14,155 bases of DNA from JAFEBO01 sp044375915 (GTDB lineage: Bacteria; Planctomycetota; Phycisphaerae; Phycisphaerales; UBA1924), in NCBI GenBank assembly GCA_044375915.1, contig JBILLU010000079.1, positions 1 through 14,155 of the forward strand. The letters run 5' to 3'. Under the pieces are notes generated by a model that was not told the DNA's origin, searched no databases, and saw only the letters and a list, made by a program, of their open reading frames with translations. Position numbers and translations under genes: made by a program. This document shows positions 1 to 7,205 of this stretch, piece by piece. How positions within the stretch are numbered: position 1 is the first letter of the stretch; the number at the start of each line of letters is the position of its first letter.

Positions 1-778
1 TTCGCTCGCTGAGCACATCGTGGGCCGCGCTGGTCCAAACCCACGCGCTCCCGCCGCGGCCGAGGGAGGACTCGGCGATGTCGAGCACCGGCAGTCGTGT
101 GTGCGAGCCACGCTCAGTCCCCGCCTTGATCGCCTTCGCCGCCGCCTCGCCCTCGCGCCAGATGGAGTAGCAGCAACGCGTAAGGCCCTCGCCCGCGTCG
201 GCGAGCAGCGCGGCGTCGGTCGCCGCGAGTTTCAGGCACGAGGCATCGAATGCGGCGCTCTCCCCGATGAAGGCCGGTGCTTGTGCCTTGGCGGCCTCGC
301 TCTCTCGGAGGAACTCGCCGCGGACGGCGTGGGAGTCGTCGGTGCTGCGACAGGCACCGACCAGGCGCGCGATGATCGCGGCGCAGCGCGGTGCCATCTT
401 GTCCAATCGCAGCCTGCGGCCATGGAAGCACGCGACCATCGGATACTTGTCGCGCCCTCTGGCATCGCGGCTCGCCCACACGCGGCCGTACACGAACTCC
501 GTCGGACCAAATCGCCACACAAACGCGTGATCGAAGCGAGCGATCTTGGCGTCGGGACCGAGTTTCTCCCACGCGCCGCTGTCGATGTTTCCCGCGATGC
601 CCTCGGCGTAGAGCGCGCGGCGTACATCGACGAGGCGCTGGGTCACGAGCCCCAGGTCCTCCATGTGGTCGTCCCAGCCCGGGTGCTTGCCGAAGAGGCA
701 GATCTGCGCGAGCGGCTCCGCCGCGCCCGAGGACGCGCCGGACAAACCGCCCAGCCATTGCGAGATCTTCTTGAGCAT
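1..778 (-). CDS. TagF/ImpM-like type VI secretion accessory protein (partial, C-terminus beyond the left edge)
   Basis: The frame opens at an ATG (776-778), 10 bases after the tssM stop, and stays open for 259 codons to the left edge, so the C-terminus is missing. The protein begins MLKKISQWLGG, then has a short linker and a conserved-looking block, FGKHPGWDDHMEDLG, at about residues 29-43. The GK-P-x-x-x-D pattern recalls the start of TagF/ImpM (DUF2094) proteins. Later blocks include GNIDSGAWEKLG and RDKYPMVACFHG. TagF proteins are known as cytoplasmic T6SS accessories, in some species post-translational repressors. There is no signal peptide or membrane segment in the visible part. Only a weak ribosome site precedes the ATG, so translation probably depends on readthrough from tssM. 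That this is coding is nearly certain from the amino-acid texture and operon position. The TagF assignment is moderate, resting on one motif and the context. Confidence 0.72.
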   Translation of the reverse strand, partial: MLKKISQWLGGLSGASSGAAEPLAQICLFGKHPGWDDHMEDLGLVTQRLVDVRRALYAEGIAGNIDSGAWEKLGPDAKIARFDHAFVWRFGPTEFVYGRVWASRDARGRDKYPMVACFHGRRLRLDKMAPRCAAIIARLVGACRSTDDSHAVRGEFLRESEAAKAQAPAFIGESAAFDASCLKLAATDAALLADAGEGLTRCCYSIWREGEAAAKAIKAGTERGSHTRLPVLDIAESSLGRGGSAWVWTSAAHDVLSER

Positions 779-788
779 CCGTGCGGTT

Positions 789-3700
789 CTAGCGGGGCCA
801 GTTGGTGGAGCCGGGCCAGTCCTCCGGCCGCGGCATGGGCGAGGAGAACGTCACGTTGAGCCAGAGGTGGTAGGTCTGCTTGGTCTCGGTCTCGACGACC
901 GGCAGTGGGACGATCCACGCGGTTGCGGTGTTGTTGGGGCTCAGCGCGGTCGGCTTCGCTCCGGGCATGAGCGCCACCGCCGCCGCTACCCACGGGCCGT
1001 TGAGCGTCGTCTCGCCCGCTGGTGCGGCGTCGCCGAGGTTGCGATAGAACCGGATCGTCACGCCCGGGCCGGGGCTCTTGAGTGACAACTGTCGCACGAG
1101 CTCGGCGGCACGGGCCGCGTCGAGCCCGCGGAGCGTCACTCGCGGCAGCGCCGCACCGCCCGCAGGCACGACCTCCATCTGCTCGAACCATTCGACGACA
1201 TCGCCGGAACTGGCGACGCCCAGCGACGAGAGCGCGGGCAGCGCCTCGAGATCGCGACGGCTCCACACCGGCACGATCGAGACCACGATCGGCTGCTTCT
1301 GGGCGAGGCCCGAAGCGAGCGCCGAAGCCACGCCGCGGACACGGTCGATCCGCGAGCGCTGCTCCTCGTTCAGCACGCCCCGCCCGCGGAGCGCGAGCAA
1401 GAGATCGCGGAACTCGCCCGTCGCGCCAGCCGCGACGCCTGTGCCGACGGCGAGCAACTCCGCCGCGTCCACGGCCTTCAGCAGCGCCGCTTCGTCGAGC
1501 CCCTTGGTCTGATCGGCATTACGTGACAGCGGCCAACGCTCCGACGACGCCAGCAGCTTCGCCGCGTCGCGGGCGTTGGTCTCGTACTGATCTCGCAGCG
1601 ATCTCAGCACGCCCAGCGCCAACGCTTCATCGCTGATCGCCCGGGCCGGGCCCGTGGCGAGGGTGGCGAGCGCATCGGTCATCGCTTCGCCCGAGCCGCT
1701 GGCGAGCAACGCCGCGCGGGCCGCACGCCATTCGAGCGCGCCCAGCGGCGCGAGCGTCTTGAGCGCATCGGCACGCTTGCGAAGGCCCGTTTCGTCGGAG
1801 AGCGCCCGCACTGTCGTCTGCAACCGCTCCTGTGCGGCCTTCACTTCGGGCAGCGACTTCACGCTCGCGGGCAAAGGCTCGATCGCCTCCGTCGCGGCAG
1901 ACGCCAGTGTGCGCAGGTCCGCCGCCCGATCGATCAACTTCTCGGCGTTGGCCGTCATCGCCGGCCCGAGGGCCGACCACGCCGACAGCCCGTCGGCGAG
2001 CGACATCTCCTTCACCAATCCGACCGCCCAGGCGTTGGCGTACGCCTTGGCGTACTCGTCGAGTCCGCGGCCGCGGGATTTGATCTCGACGCTCAGCAGC
2101 GCCTTGTCCACCACCGCGCCGCCGCCGCTCACTTCCTGCTCCGCCCGCGACAAGCCTTGCAGCACCACGCCGGCGGCCTGCGGTGCGTACGCGATCGGAA
2201 TCTCGCCGCCCTGCAGCCCCAGCATCGCGACGGTGGGCTTGGTCAGCGGCTTGAGGTCCTTGGTCTCGGCGATCGACTGCACCGCCGCCCGGACGCCGTC
2301 GGCGGATTCGGGCAACTTCGCGAGAAACGCGCGGAGCACATCGGTTGCGCTCGCGGCCCGCGCGGTGCGGGCGAGCGTGGTCGCGACGCCGATGGTGGCA
2401 TTGCGAGCCGACACGTCGGACACGCCGCGTGCGAGCGACTCGATGTCGGCCCGCGTGCGATCGACGCGGGAGTCGAGATCGCGGAAGCGATCGGCCAGGC
2501 CGTACCACTCGCCTTCGGCGGCTGCGCTGCGTTCGAACAGGTCCTTGGCGCCACGCTGGTAGGCGTTGTAGCGCACGCGGTACGAGACTTCCTCGCCGCC
2601 CGCGCCGGTGGCGACCATCGGCAGCAGCGGCGACAGGCGTGTGTTCACGCGGCTTGCGGATGCATCGAGCGATTTCTCGGCGCTTTCGCGCCGGGCCACG
2701 ATCAACTGCCGGATCTCGCCCGCCGGTGCCGGCTCGGTCGCGGCGGTGTCGCTCTCGGGCAGCGACGGCAGTTGCGCGATCAAGAGCGCGTACTCGGCGC
2801 TGATCTGTTCGAGCGCCTCGCGCTTGGTCGCGTCGATGCCGTTCGCCAGTTCGGCGGCGTCGAGTTTCATGGACTTCAGGAGTTCATCCGCCTTGCCCGC
2901 GGCCGCCGCGAGCGCCTCCAGCCTCGTGCGGGCCTCGGCCTGGAAGGACTCGAACTCGGCTCCGGTCTGCACCAGTTCGGCGACCTTGCCATCGGCCGTC
3001 GGCATCCCGCGGAGACCCTGCAGCCGCGTCTCTTCGGCGCGGAAGGCGCTGAGTGCGTCGGCGAGAAGGGAGAGGCGTCCGAGCGCGAACTCGTCGCCGC
3101 GGGCCCGCTCGGGCCAACTGGCCGCAAACTTCTCGAGTCCCTCGCGGATCGAGCGCAGGGCGGCGACATCGCCGACCTTCAGGCTCGCCGGGGGCCACGA
3201 CAGCTTCGTGCCGCTGGTGCCGACGGCGTAGGTCGCGTCGATCGCGTCCTGCCACGAGCGCAGCTCCTCCGGTGCCTGCTTGGTGTTCATCACGAAGTTG
3301 AAGAGCGCCTTGAGGTCGACCAGCGTCGCCCGCGGCCCGCCCGCCGGGGCGAGGTTCAGCTTCAGCGTCTCCAGCCGGATCATCTCCGCCAGCGCGTTGG
3401 TGGCGCGGCTATCCCATGCGGTGGTCTCGCTGAGGCGTTGGCGCACGCCATCCACCAGCGGCTTCAGGACGGTCTTCTCCAGCACCGCGGCGTGGGCCGC
3501 ACGTTGCTCCTTGGTGAAGCCGCCGCCCGCACCTGCGACGGTCGCTGCAGGAGAGAAGACCAGCGGCACACTCACGCCTTCGTTCGAGCGTTGCAGCGTC
3601 AGCGACGCCAGTTTCGATCGCGCGACCATGCCCTCGGGGAGCTGCACGTCGGCGCGATCGCCGCTGTAGACCCAGTTGGGGGCCTCGAAGCGGACAATCG

Positions 3701-5279
3701 CGGTGTCGCCGCGGGTGGCCTGCGTGCCCTGCGTCGCGATCGCGGGCTCGTCGGTCTTGGGCGCGTCGATGACGCCCAGGGCGACGCCGATGGAGTTCCA
3801 GAAGGCCCGCGGGCCTTCGATCGAGCGGGTGAGTTCGCGCTGGCCGTAGAACGTGAAGCCCAGCACAAGCGCCGCGGCCGTCGCCACCGAGCCGAGGATC
3901 GCAAAGCGCCGGTTGGCGATCTGCTTCTGCACGTTGGTGGCGCGGGTGACGAGGCCCTTCTCGCGGAACGCCTTAGCGAGGAAGACATCGCGCAGGAAGA
4001 ACGAGCGTTCTTTCTCCCACACCTTGCCGCCGGGCAGGCTGTCGAGCGTGAGGCCGAGGGCCTTGGCCAGGTCGTTGTCGAGCGCCTCGCCCTCGCGCAT
4101 CGACGAGGTGAAGTAGATGCCGCGGAGGAAGAGCGGCTTGGGGCTCCACTCGCCGCCGGCGAAGATGGTCTCTAGGTACCGCTTCAGCCGCGGCACGACT
4201 TTCTCAAGGTTCTCCGGCAGGGCGTAGAGCTCATCGACTTCGTCCATGCGCTTGCCCGTGCCCTGGGCGTAGCGGGTGCTGTCGGCCACCAGCGCGAGTC
4301 GCCGCGCCGTGAGCTTGTGCTTCACCTGCTTCATGTGCTCCTCGACCAACTCCACCCGCAGCGGCGAGTCGAGCTGATCGGGGTTGCTCCAGCCGAGCAA
4401 CTGGTGCTGCAGGTTGGGGTCGGTGACGTTGTCAAAGAACTCGCGGAAGCCGGCGATCAGGTCGCACTTCGTGATGATCACAAACACCGGGAAGCGGACG
4501 TCAAGCGTGCGCTGGATGGTGTCGAGCTGCTGAGCGATGCGCCCGGCCTTGCTCTCGATGTCTTCACTCTTGTCGCGGATGAGGCTGTCGGCACCGATCA
4601 CCAGGAACATGCCGTTCACGGGCTGGTTGGGGCGGCTGCGCTTCAGCAGCTTCAGGAACTCGCCCCACTCGCCTCCGCCGCCGCCTTCCGCGTCGGGGCT
4701 GGCGCTTTCCATGAACATGCGGCCCGCGGTGTCGAGCACCACGGCGTGGTTGGTGAACCACCAGTGCATGTTGAGCGTGCCGCCCGCACCTTGCAGGTAG
4801 TCCTGCAGCCCGGGCGGGAAGCCGACGTTGCAGTGGCGCAGGGCTTCGGTCTTGCCGCTGCCCGCGGGGCCGACGAGCAGATACCACGGCAGGCTGTACA
4901 GGTCCTTGCCCGCGGCACGGAACTTCTGCACGCCGTCGTCGAACTTGCGACGCAGGTCATCGAGCCGGGCCCGCTGGGCCGGGTCGGCGATCGCGGGCGT
5001 GACGCCCACAGCGCCCTTCACGAGTTCGGCAAAGGGCACGCCCTTGGCCTTGTCGCGGATGGAGATGAACCACTGGAACGCGCCGATCGCCAGCGAGACG
5101 ACCACCGCGCCGATGCCGAGCGTGGCGAGAAACGTGCCGTCCTTGGGGATGAGCTTCAAGAGCTCGGAGTACTCGCCCGCGGCGAGCGTGGTCATTGCCA
5201 CACCCCACGATGCGCTCTTTGCAGCACCAAACGCAAAGCCGAACGACAACCCATCAGACAAAGCGGAGGTCAGACTCAC
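789..5279 (-). CDS. tssM: TssM/IcmF, type VI secretion inner-membrane NTPase-like core protein
   Basis: This 1496-residue protein is the IcmF/TssM component of the T6SS membrane complex, which links the cytoplasmic baseplate to the periplasm. One strong membrane segment lies at about 49-72. A cytoplasmic GTPase-like domain follows, with Walker A GPAGSGKT (137-144), a VLDTAGR switch motif (181-187) and TKCD base specificity (270-273). The family block KPLFLRGIYFTSS is at about 381-393 and SFFLRDVF at about 426-433. A second membrane segment (about 459-478) leads into roughly 1000 mostly helical residues expected in the periplasm. Near the end, GPWVAAAVAL (1428-1437) resembles the GPWALFRLL-type block of TssM C-terminal domains. 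The GTG start has GGAGGT five bases upstream and overlaps the tssL stop as GTGA. An ATG at residue 29 is an alternative. The protein is longer than typical TssM (about 1100-1300 residues), and its Walker A is intact, unlike some family members. Confidence 0.95.
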   Translation of the reverse strand: MSLTSALSDGLSFGFAFGAAKSASWGVAMTTLAAGEYSELLKLIPKDGTFLATLGIGAVVVSLAIGAFQWFISIRDKAKGVPFAELVKGAVGVTPAIADPAQRARLDDLRRKFDDGVQKFRAAGKDLYSLPWYLLVGPAGSGKTEALRHCNVGFPPGLQDYLQGAGGTLNMHWWFTNHAVVLDTAGRMFMESASPDAEGGGGGEWGEFLKLLKRSRPNQPVNGMFLVIGADSLIRDKSEDIESKAGRIAQQLDTIQRTLDVRFPVFVIITKCDLIAGFREFFDNVTDPNLQHQLLGWSNPDQLDSPLRVELVEEHMKQVKHKLTARRLALVADSTRYAQGTGKRMDEVDELYALPENLEKVVPRLKRYLETIFAGGEWSPKPLFLRGIYFTSSMREGEALDNDLAKALGLTLDSLPGGKVWEKERSFFLRDVFLAKAFREKGLVTRATNVQKQIANRRFAILGSVATAAALVLGFTFYGQRELTRSIEGPRAFWNSIGVALGVIDAPKTDEPAIATQGTQATRGDTAIVRFEAPNWVYSGDRADVQLPEGMVARSKLASLTLQRSNEGVSVPLVFSPAATVAGAGGGFTKEQRAAHAAVLEKTVLKPLVDGVRQRLSETTAWDSRATNALAEMIRLETLKLNLAPAGGPRATLVDLKALFNFVMNTKQAPEELRSWQDAIDATYAVGTSGTKLSWPPASLKVGDVAALRSIREGLEKFAASWPERARGDEFALGRLSLLADALSAFRAEETRLQGLRGMPTADGKVAELVQTGAEFESFQAEARTRLEALAAAAGKADELLKSMKLDAAELANGIDATKREALEQISAEYALLIAQLPSLPESDTAATEPAPAGEIRQLIVARRESAEKSLDASASRVNTRLSPLLPMVATGAGGEEVSYRVRYNAYQRGAKDLFERSAAAEGEWYGLADRFRDLDSRVDRTRADIESLARGVSDVSARNATIGVATTLARTARAASATDVLRAFLAKLPESADGVRAAVQSIAETKDLKPLTKPTVAMLGLQGGEIPIAYAPQAAGVVLQGLSRAEQEVSGGGAVVDKALLSVEIKSRGRGLDEYAKAYANAWAVGLVKEMSLADGLSAWSALGPAMTANAEKLIDRAADLRTLASAATEAIEPLPASVKSLPEVKAAQERLQTTVRALSDETGLRKRADALKTLAPLGALEWRAARAALLASGSGEAMTDALATLATGPARAISDEALALGVLRSLRDQYETNARDAAKLLASSERWPLSRNADQTKGLDEAALLKAVDAAELLAVGTGVAAGATGEFRDLLLALRGRGVLNEEQRSRIDRVRGVASALASGLAQKQPIVVSIVPVWSRRDLEALPALSSLGVASSGDVVEWFEQMEVVPAGGAALPRVTLRGLDAARAAELVRQLSLKSPGPGVTIRFYRNLGDAAPAGETTLNGPWVAAAVALMPGAKPTALSPNNTATAWIVPLPVVETETKQTYHLWLNVTFSSPMPRPEDWPGSTNWPR

Positions 5280-6007
5280 TTCGCACCTCCGCTGTTCTCG
5301 GTGGCTTTGCTGTCGCTGCCCTTGTTCTCAGTCGCCGACGAATTCTGGATCTTCTGCAGTGTGTCGCGAAGATCACCCGACGCCCTTGTGAAGAGCGCGA
5401 AGTACGCGACCACGACCACCGCGAGCATGCCGATCGCCGCGATCGCGACCGTGGTCAGGCTCCGCGCCGGGGGCAAGGTCAGCATGCGGCTGTCCACGTT
5501 CTTGTACGCCTCAGGGCAGATGCGCTGCGTCTGGTCCACCTCTGCGAGCGCGGACAGCCGCGGCAGGATCTCGCCGAGCTTCTTCGATCCGGCCTCGCGG
5601 CTGCCGGCGTAGATGTTCGGGCAACCCAGGCCCAGGATCTGTGCGAAAACACCCAATCGCTCCGACGAGCCGGGCGAGTCGTCGGCCAAGGCTTTCTCGA
5701 TGGCTTCTTCGATGACCCGCACCGAGGATTCGACGCCGCGTTCGGGAGCCAGCGGCTTCCACACGCCTGCGAAGCCGGCACGCATGGCCCGCACGCTCGA
5801 GTCAATGAACACGAGCAGCGAGGGCTCGACGGTCTCGAAGCCGCGCATGAAGTCGGGTTCTGCCGACGCCTTGGCGCGGGCGTCATTGAGCGCGGCACGC
5901 AGCTCCGATCGCACCACCGAAAGATCGATCGCCGCTCCCTTGCGGGCGAGGCGGTTGAGACGGCAGATCTGCTGCAAGATCGGCTCGACGAGTTCGAGCA
6001 AACTCAT
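5276..6007 (-). CDS. tssL: TssL/DotU-family type VI secretion membrane protein
   Basis: This 243-residue protein matches the IcmH/DotU/TssL family. TssL is a tail-anchored partner of TssM in the inner membrane whose cytoplasmic domain contacts the baseplate. The N-terminus has the typical ELVEPILQQICRLNRLARKG helix (5-24). Further along are LLVFIDSSVRAM (64-75), ICPEAY (163-168) and, just before the membrane, RMLTLPPARS (174-183). A single hydrophobic segment at about 184-206 is the membrane anchor. The 37-residue tail is polar, rich in Ser, Asn and Lys, and carries no peptidoglycan-binding domain. The ATG is preceded by GGAGGG at a five-base spacing and overlaps the upstream stop as ATGA. 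The downstream tssM overlaps as GTGA. The length is close to the usual 200-250 residues for short TssL. Family placement rests on these motifs, the tail-anchor layout and the tssM neighbour. Confidence 0.88.
   Translation of the reverse strand: MSLLELVEPILQQICRLNRLARKGAAIDLSVVRSELRAALNDARAKASAEPDFMRGFETVEPSLLVFIDSSVRAMRAGFAGVWKPLAPERGVESSVRVIEEAIEKALADDSPGSSERLGVFAQILGLGCPNIYAGSREAGSKKLGEILPRLSALAEVDQTQRICPEAYKNVDSRMLTLPPARSLTTVAIAAIGMLAVVVVAYFALFTRASGDLRDTLQKIQNSSATENKGSDSKATENSGGAK
5285..5290 (-). promoter_or_regulatory. Shine-Dalgarno site for tssM
   Basis: GGAGGT lies five bases before the GTG at 5277-5279, inside the last codons of tssL. It is the strongest ribosome site near this junction and is why the GTG was chosen over the ATG at residue 29 (5193-5195). 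Confidence 0.75.
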
Positions 6008-6750
6008 TGCGACCCTCCGGCGTCACGCGGGCCTGAAACCGGGCCTGGAACCGGACCCGGCACTGGATTCTGGACCCTAGATTGGAGCTGCGACTGCGAC
6101 AGGTTGTCCCGCTCCGCGCTCGCGAACGTACCCGCGAGCGATTCGGTGAACTCGGCGACGGCGCGGAGGATCTCGGCCTCGATGTTGGCCTCCGCCGCGC
6201 CGGCTGTTTCACCCATCAGTTCCTTGTACTTCCGCCACGCCGCCGCGTCGGGGTTGCTGACCCTCGCATTCGTGCGGCCGTTTTCCGCCTGAGCCACCCG
6301 CTCGATCGTGTCCACGCCGTAGCGCATCACGTGGCGGCTGGCGAAGCGCTCCGACGCCTGCGCGATCGCCGCGATCAACGCGGCCATGATCCGCCGCGAT
6401 GATGCCAGCGAACGCTCCACTTCGTCGAGCGCCCTGGCACGGCTCTGGTCGTCGCCTTCGGAGAGCACGCGGGCCAGCGACTGGGCGAAGTTGCCCTCAC
6501 GGGCGAGGGCCGAGTCGGGCGCGATCTTCTTGTTCCACGCGTTCCACACCAACTGGTCGAGCTGACCGAAGGTGTCGCCGATCTGGTCGGCGGCGTGCAT
6601 GTCGAGCTTGGCCCGGTCGATCTGCCGCCGTGCATCGGCGAGCGCCTCGTCGGGGGATTCGCCCTTGCCGATCGCCTCGCGGGCGCGGGCGAGGGCTTCC
6701 TCGGCTTGGAGCAGTCGGGTGTGCCAGGCTGTCGCGCTGCGTGCCGCCAA
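6004..6750 (-). CDS. Unrecognised helical protein leading the T6SS operon
   Basis: I do not recognise this 248-residue protein. It is predicted to be almost wholly alpha-helical, with heptad-like Ala/Leu/Arg/Glu-rich stretches at about 10-55 and 85-135. A conserved-looking centre follows (RHVMRYGVDTIERVAQAENG, 139-158), then AWRKYKELMG (171-180) and another helix to about 213. The C-terminal tail is low-complexity, with PVPGPVPGPVSGP at 229-241. No signal peptide or convincing membrane segment is seen, so it is probably cytoplasmic. The start is a TTG with AGGAG ten bases upstream. The same frame stays open upstream to an ATG at 7185, but that stretch is Arg/Gly/Pro-rich and looks non-coding. 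The gene overlaps tssL by 4 bases (ATGA), which ties it to the T6SS membrane complex. A distant relation to the C-terminal part of T6SS FHA proteins is possible but rests on only a few residues. Confidence 0.8.
   Translation of the reverse strand: MAARSATAWHTRLLQAEEALARAREAIGKGESPDEALADARRQIDRAKLDMHAADQIGDTFGQLDQLVWNAWNKKIAPDSALAREGNFAQSLARVLSEGDDQSRARALDEVERSLASSRRIMAALIAAIAQASERFASRHVMRYGVDTIERVAQAENGRTNARVSNPDAAAWRKYKELMGETAGAAEANIEAEILRAVAEFTESLAGTFASAERDNLSQSQLQSRVQNPVPGPVPGPVSGPRDAGGSQ
6028..6063 (-). repeat. Three 12-base tandem repeats encoding a Val-Pro-Gly-Pro tail
   Basis: On the plus strand three adjacent 12-base units read CGGGCCTGAAAC, CGGGCCTGGAAC and CGGACCCGGCAC. Read in the minus-strand gene they give the VPGP/VSGP tail of the operon-leading protein. 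A fourth, more degraded unit may follow at 6064-6075. The unit is a multiple of three, so copy-number change would keep the frame. Confidence 0.7.
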
Positions 6751-6760
6751 GTCGGGGATT

Positions 6761-6765
6761 CTCCT
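6761..6765 (-). promoter_or_regulatory. Shine-Dalgarno site deciding a TTG start
   Basis: AGGAG on the minus strand lies ten bases before the TTG at 6748-6750. It coincides with the point where the protein changes from non-coding-like composition to clear helical coding texture, so it supports the TTG start. The spacing is slightly long. Confidence 0.5.
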
Positions 6766-6766
6766 G

Positions 6767-6825
6767 CCCGGCCTTCCGGGATGGGGGTCGAAACGGTCGG
6801 TCCGAGGCCGCCGGCCTTGGACCGA
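6767..6825 (-). promoter_or_regulatory. Two-hairpin leader upstream of the T6SS operon
   Basis: At 6797-6825 a 13-base-pair stem (TCGGTCCGAGGCC against GGCCTTGGACCGA, one G-T pair) closes a three-base loop. At 6767-6780 CCCGG and CCGGG enclose CCTT. Both lie just before the AGGAG site and TTG start, so they would form in the 5' leader if transcription starts upstream of 6825. No U-run follows the larger stem, so it is not a standard terminator. A protein- or RNA-binding site, or a dispersed palindrome, are alternatives. The base pairing is seen; the role is inferred. Confidence 0.4.
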
Positions 6826-7193
6826 ATGACAACGCCCGCCGCTGCACCCCTTTCTCCCACGACCCCGGGGCGGAGCGACGGCCAGAACGCAGCCCGCCCT
6901 GAGCACAGAGCGGGATCCGATGACAGCCCCAGCATACACGGCCAGACCCGGGGCGTGATTCCCGAGGCTGTGATTCTGGGACCCACGCCGAAGGCCATCC
7001 CGCGGCGTGCTTTCAACAAGATCGACCGACTGGGGCGGGCCGCCCGCACATCCGCGCCAGCCATCGCCGCCGGCGCGGTTCTTGCGCGAGTCCGCTAGCA
7101 GTCTCTGGCGGGCGGGGGCCCTGAAAAGGACTGTTGAGGCGGCGTCGGTCTGGGCGTTCGTCCGGCCGCGCCGGGTCCCCGGCACGCCGGGAC

Positions 7194-7200
7194 GGGAGGT
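7194..7200 (+). promoter_or_regulatory. Shine-Dalgarno site for the lipoprotein gene
   Basis: GGGAGGT lies five bases before the ATG at 7206. It selects this start over earlier in-frame starts whose Arg-rich translation would spoil the signal peptide. Confidence 0.8.
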
Positions 7201-7205
7201 GGGTG

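Larger units (their letters stand above)
6751..7205. other. Divergent non-coding region between the T6SS operon and the lipoprotein gene
   Basis: This 455-base stretch separates the minus-strand T6SS operon from the plus-strand lipoprotein. Its open frames are Arg/Gly/Pro-rich with no domain-like texture, so I call it non-coding. It holds two hairpins near the T6SS start (6767-6780 and 6797-6825) and the ribosome sites of both flanking genes. Promoters for both directions should lie here, but I see no convincing -35/-10 pair. No RNA gene was recognised. Confidence 0.6.

Noticed and set aside
20..859. Plus-strand frame 20-859 and minus-strand frame 114-758
   Set aside because: Both overlap the TagF-like frame at 1-778, which has better protein texture, the FGKHPGWDDH block and the right operon position. 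These alternatives are Arg/Ala-rich shadows.
2157..5612. Plus-strand open frames 2157-4175 and 4317-5612 opposite tssM
   Set aside because: They are complementary to the clear TssM coding frame, have the same artefactual composition and lack ribosome sites or known motifs.
6931..6936. TATGCT on the minus strand as the T6SS operon -10 box
   Set aside because: No acceptable -35 is found at 16-18 bases, so the match is no better than chance.
6751..7185. N-terminal extension of the operon-leading T6SS protein to an ATG at 7185
   Set aside because: The extra 145 residues are Arg/Gly/Pro-rich with no structure, have no ribosome site and cover the hairpin region. The TTG at 6750 has AGGAG and marks the change to coding texture.
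7134..7205. N-terminal extension of the lipoprotein to an ATG at 7134
   Set aside because: It would add 24 mostly Arg/Gly residues before the signal peptide, while the ATG at 7206 has a strong GGGAGGT site.
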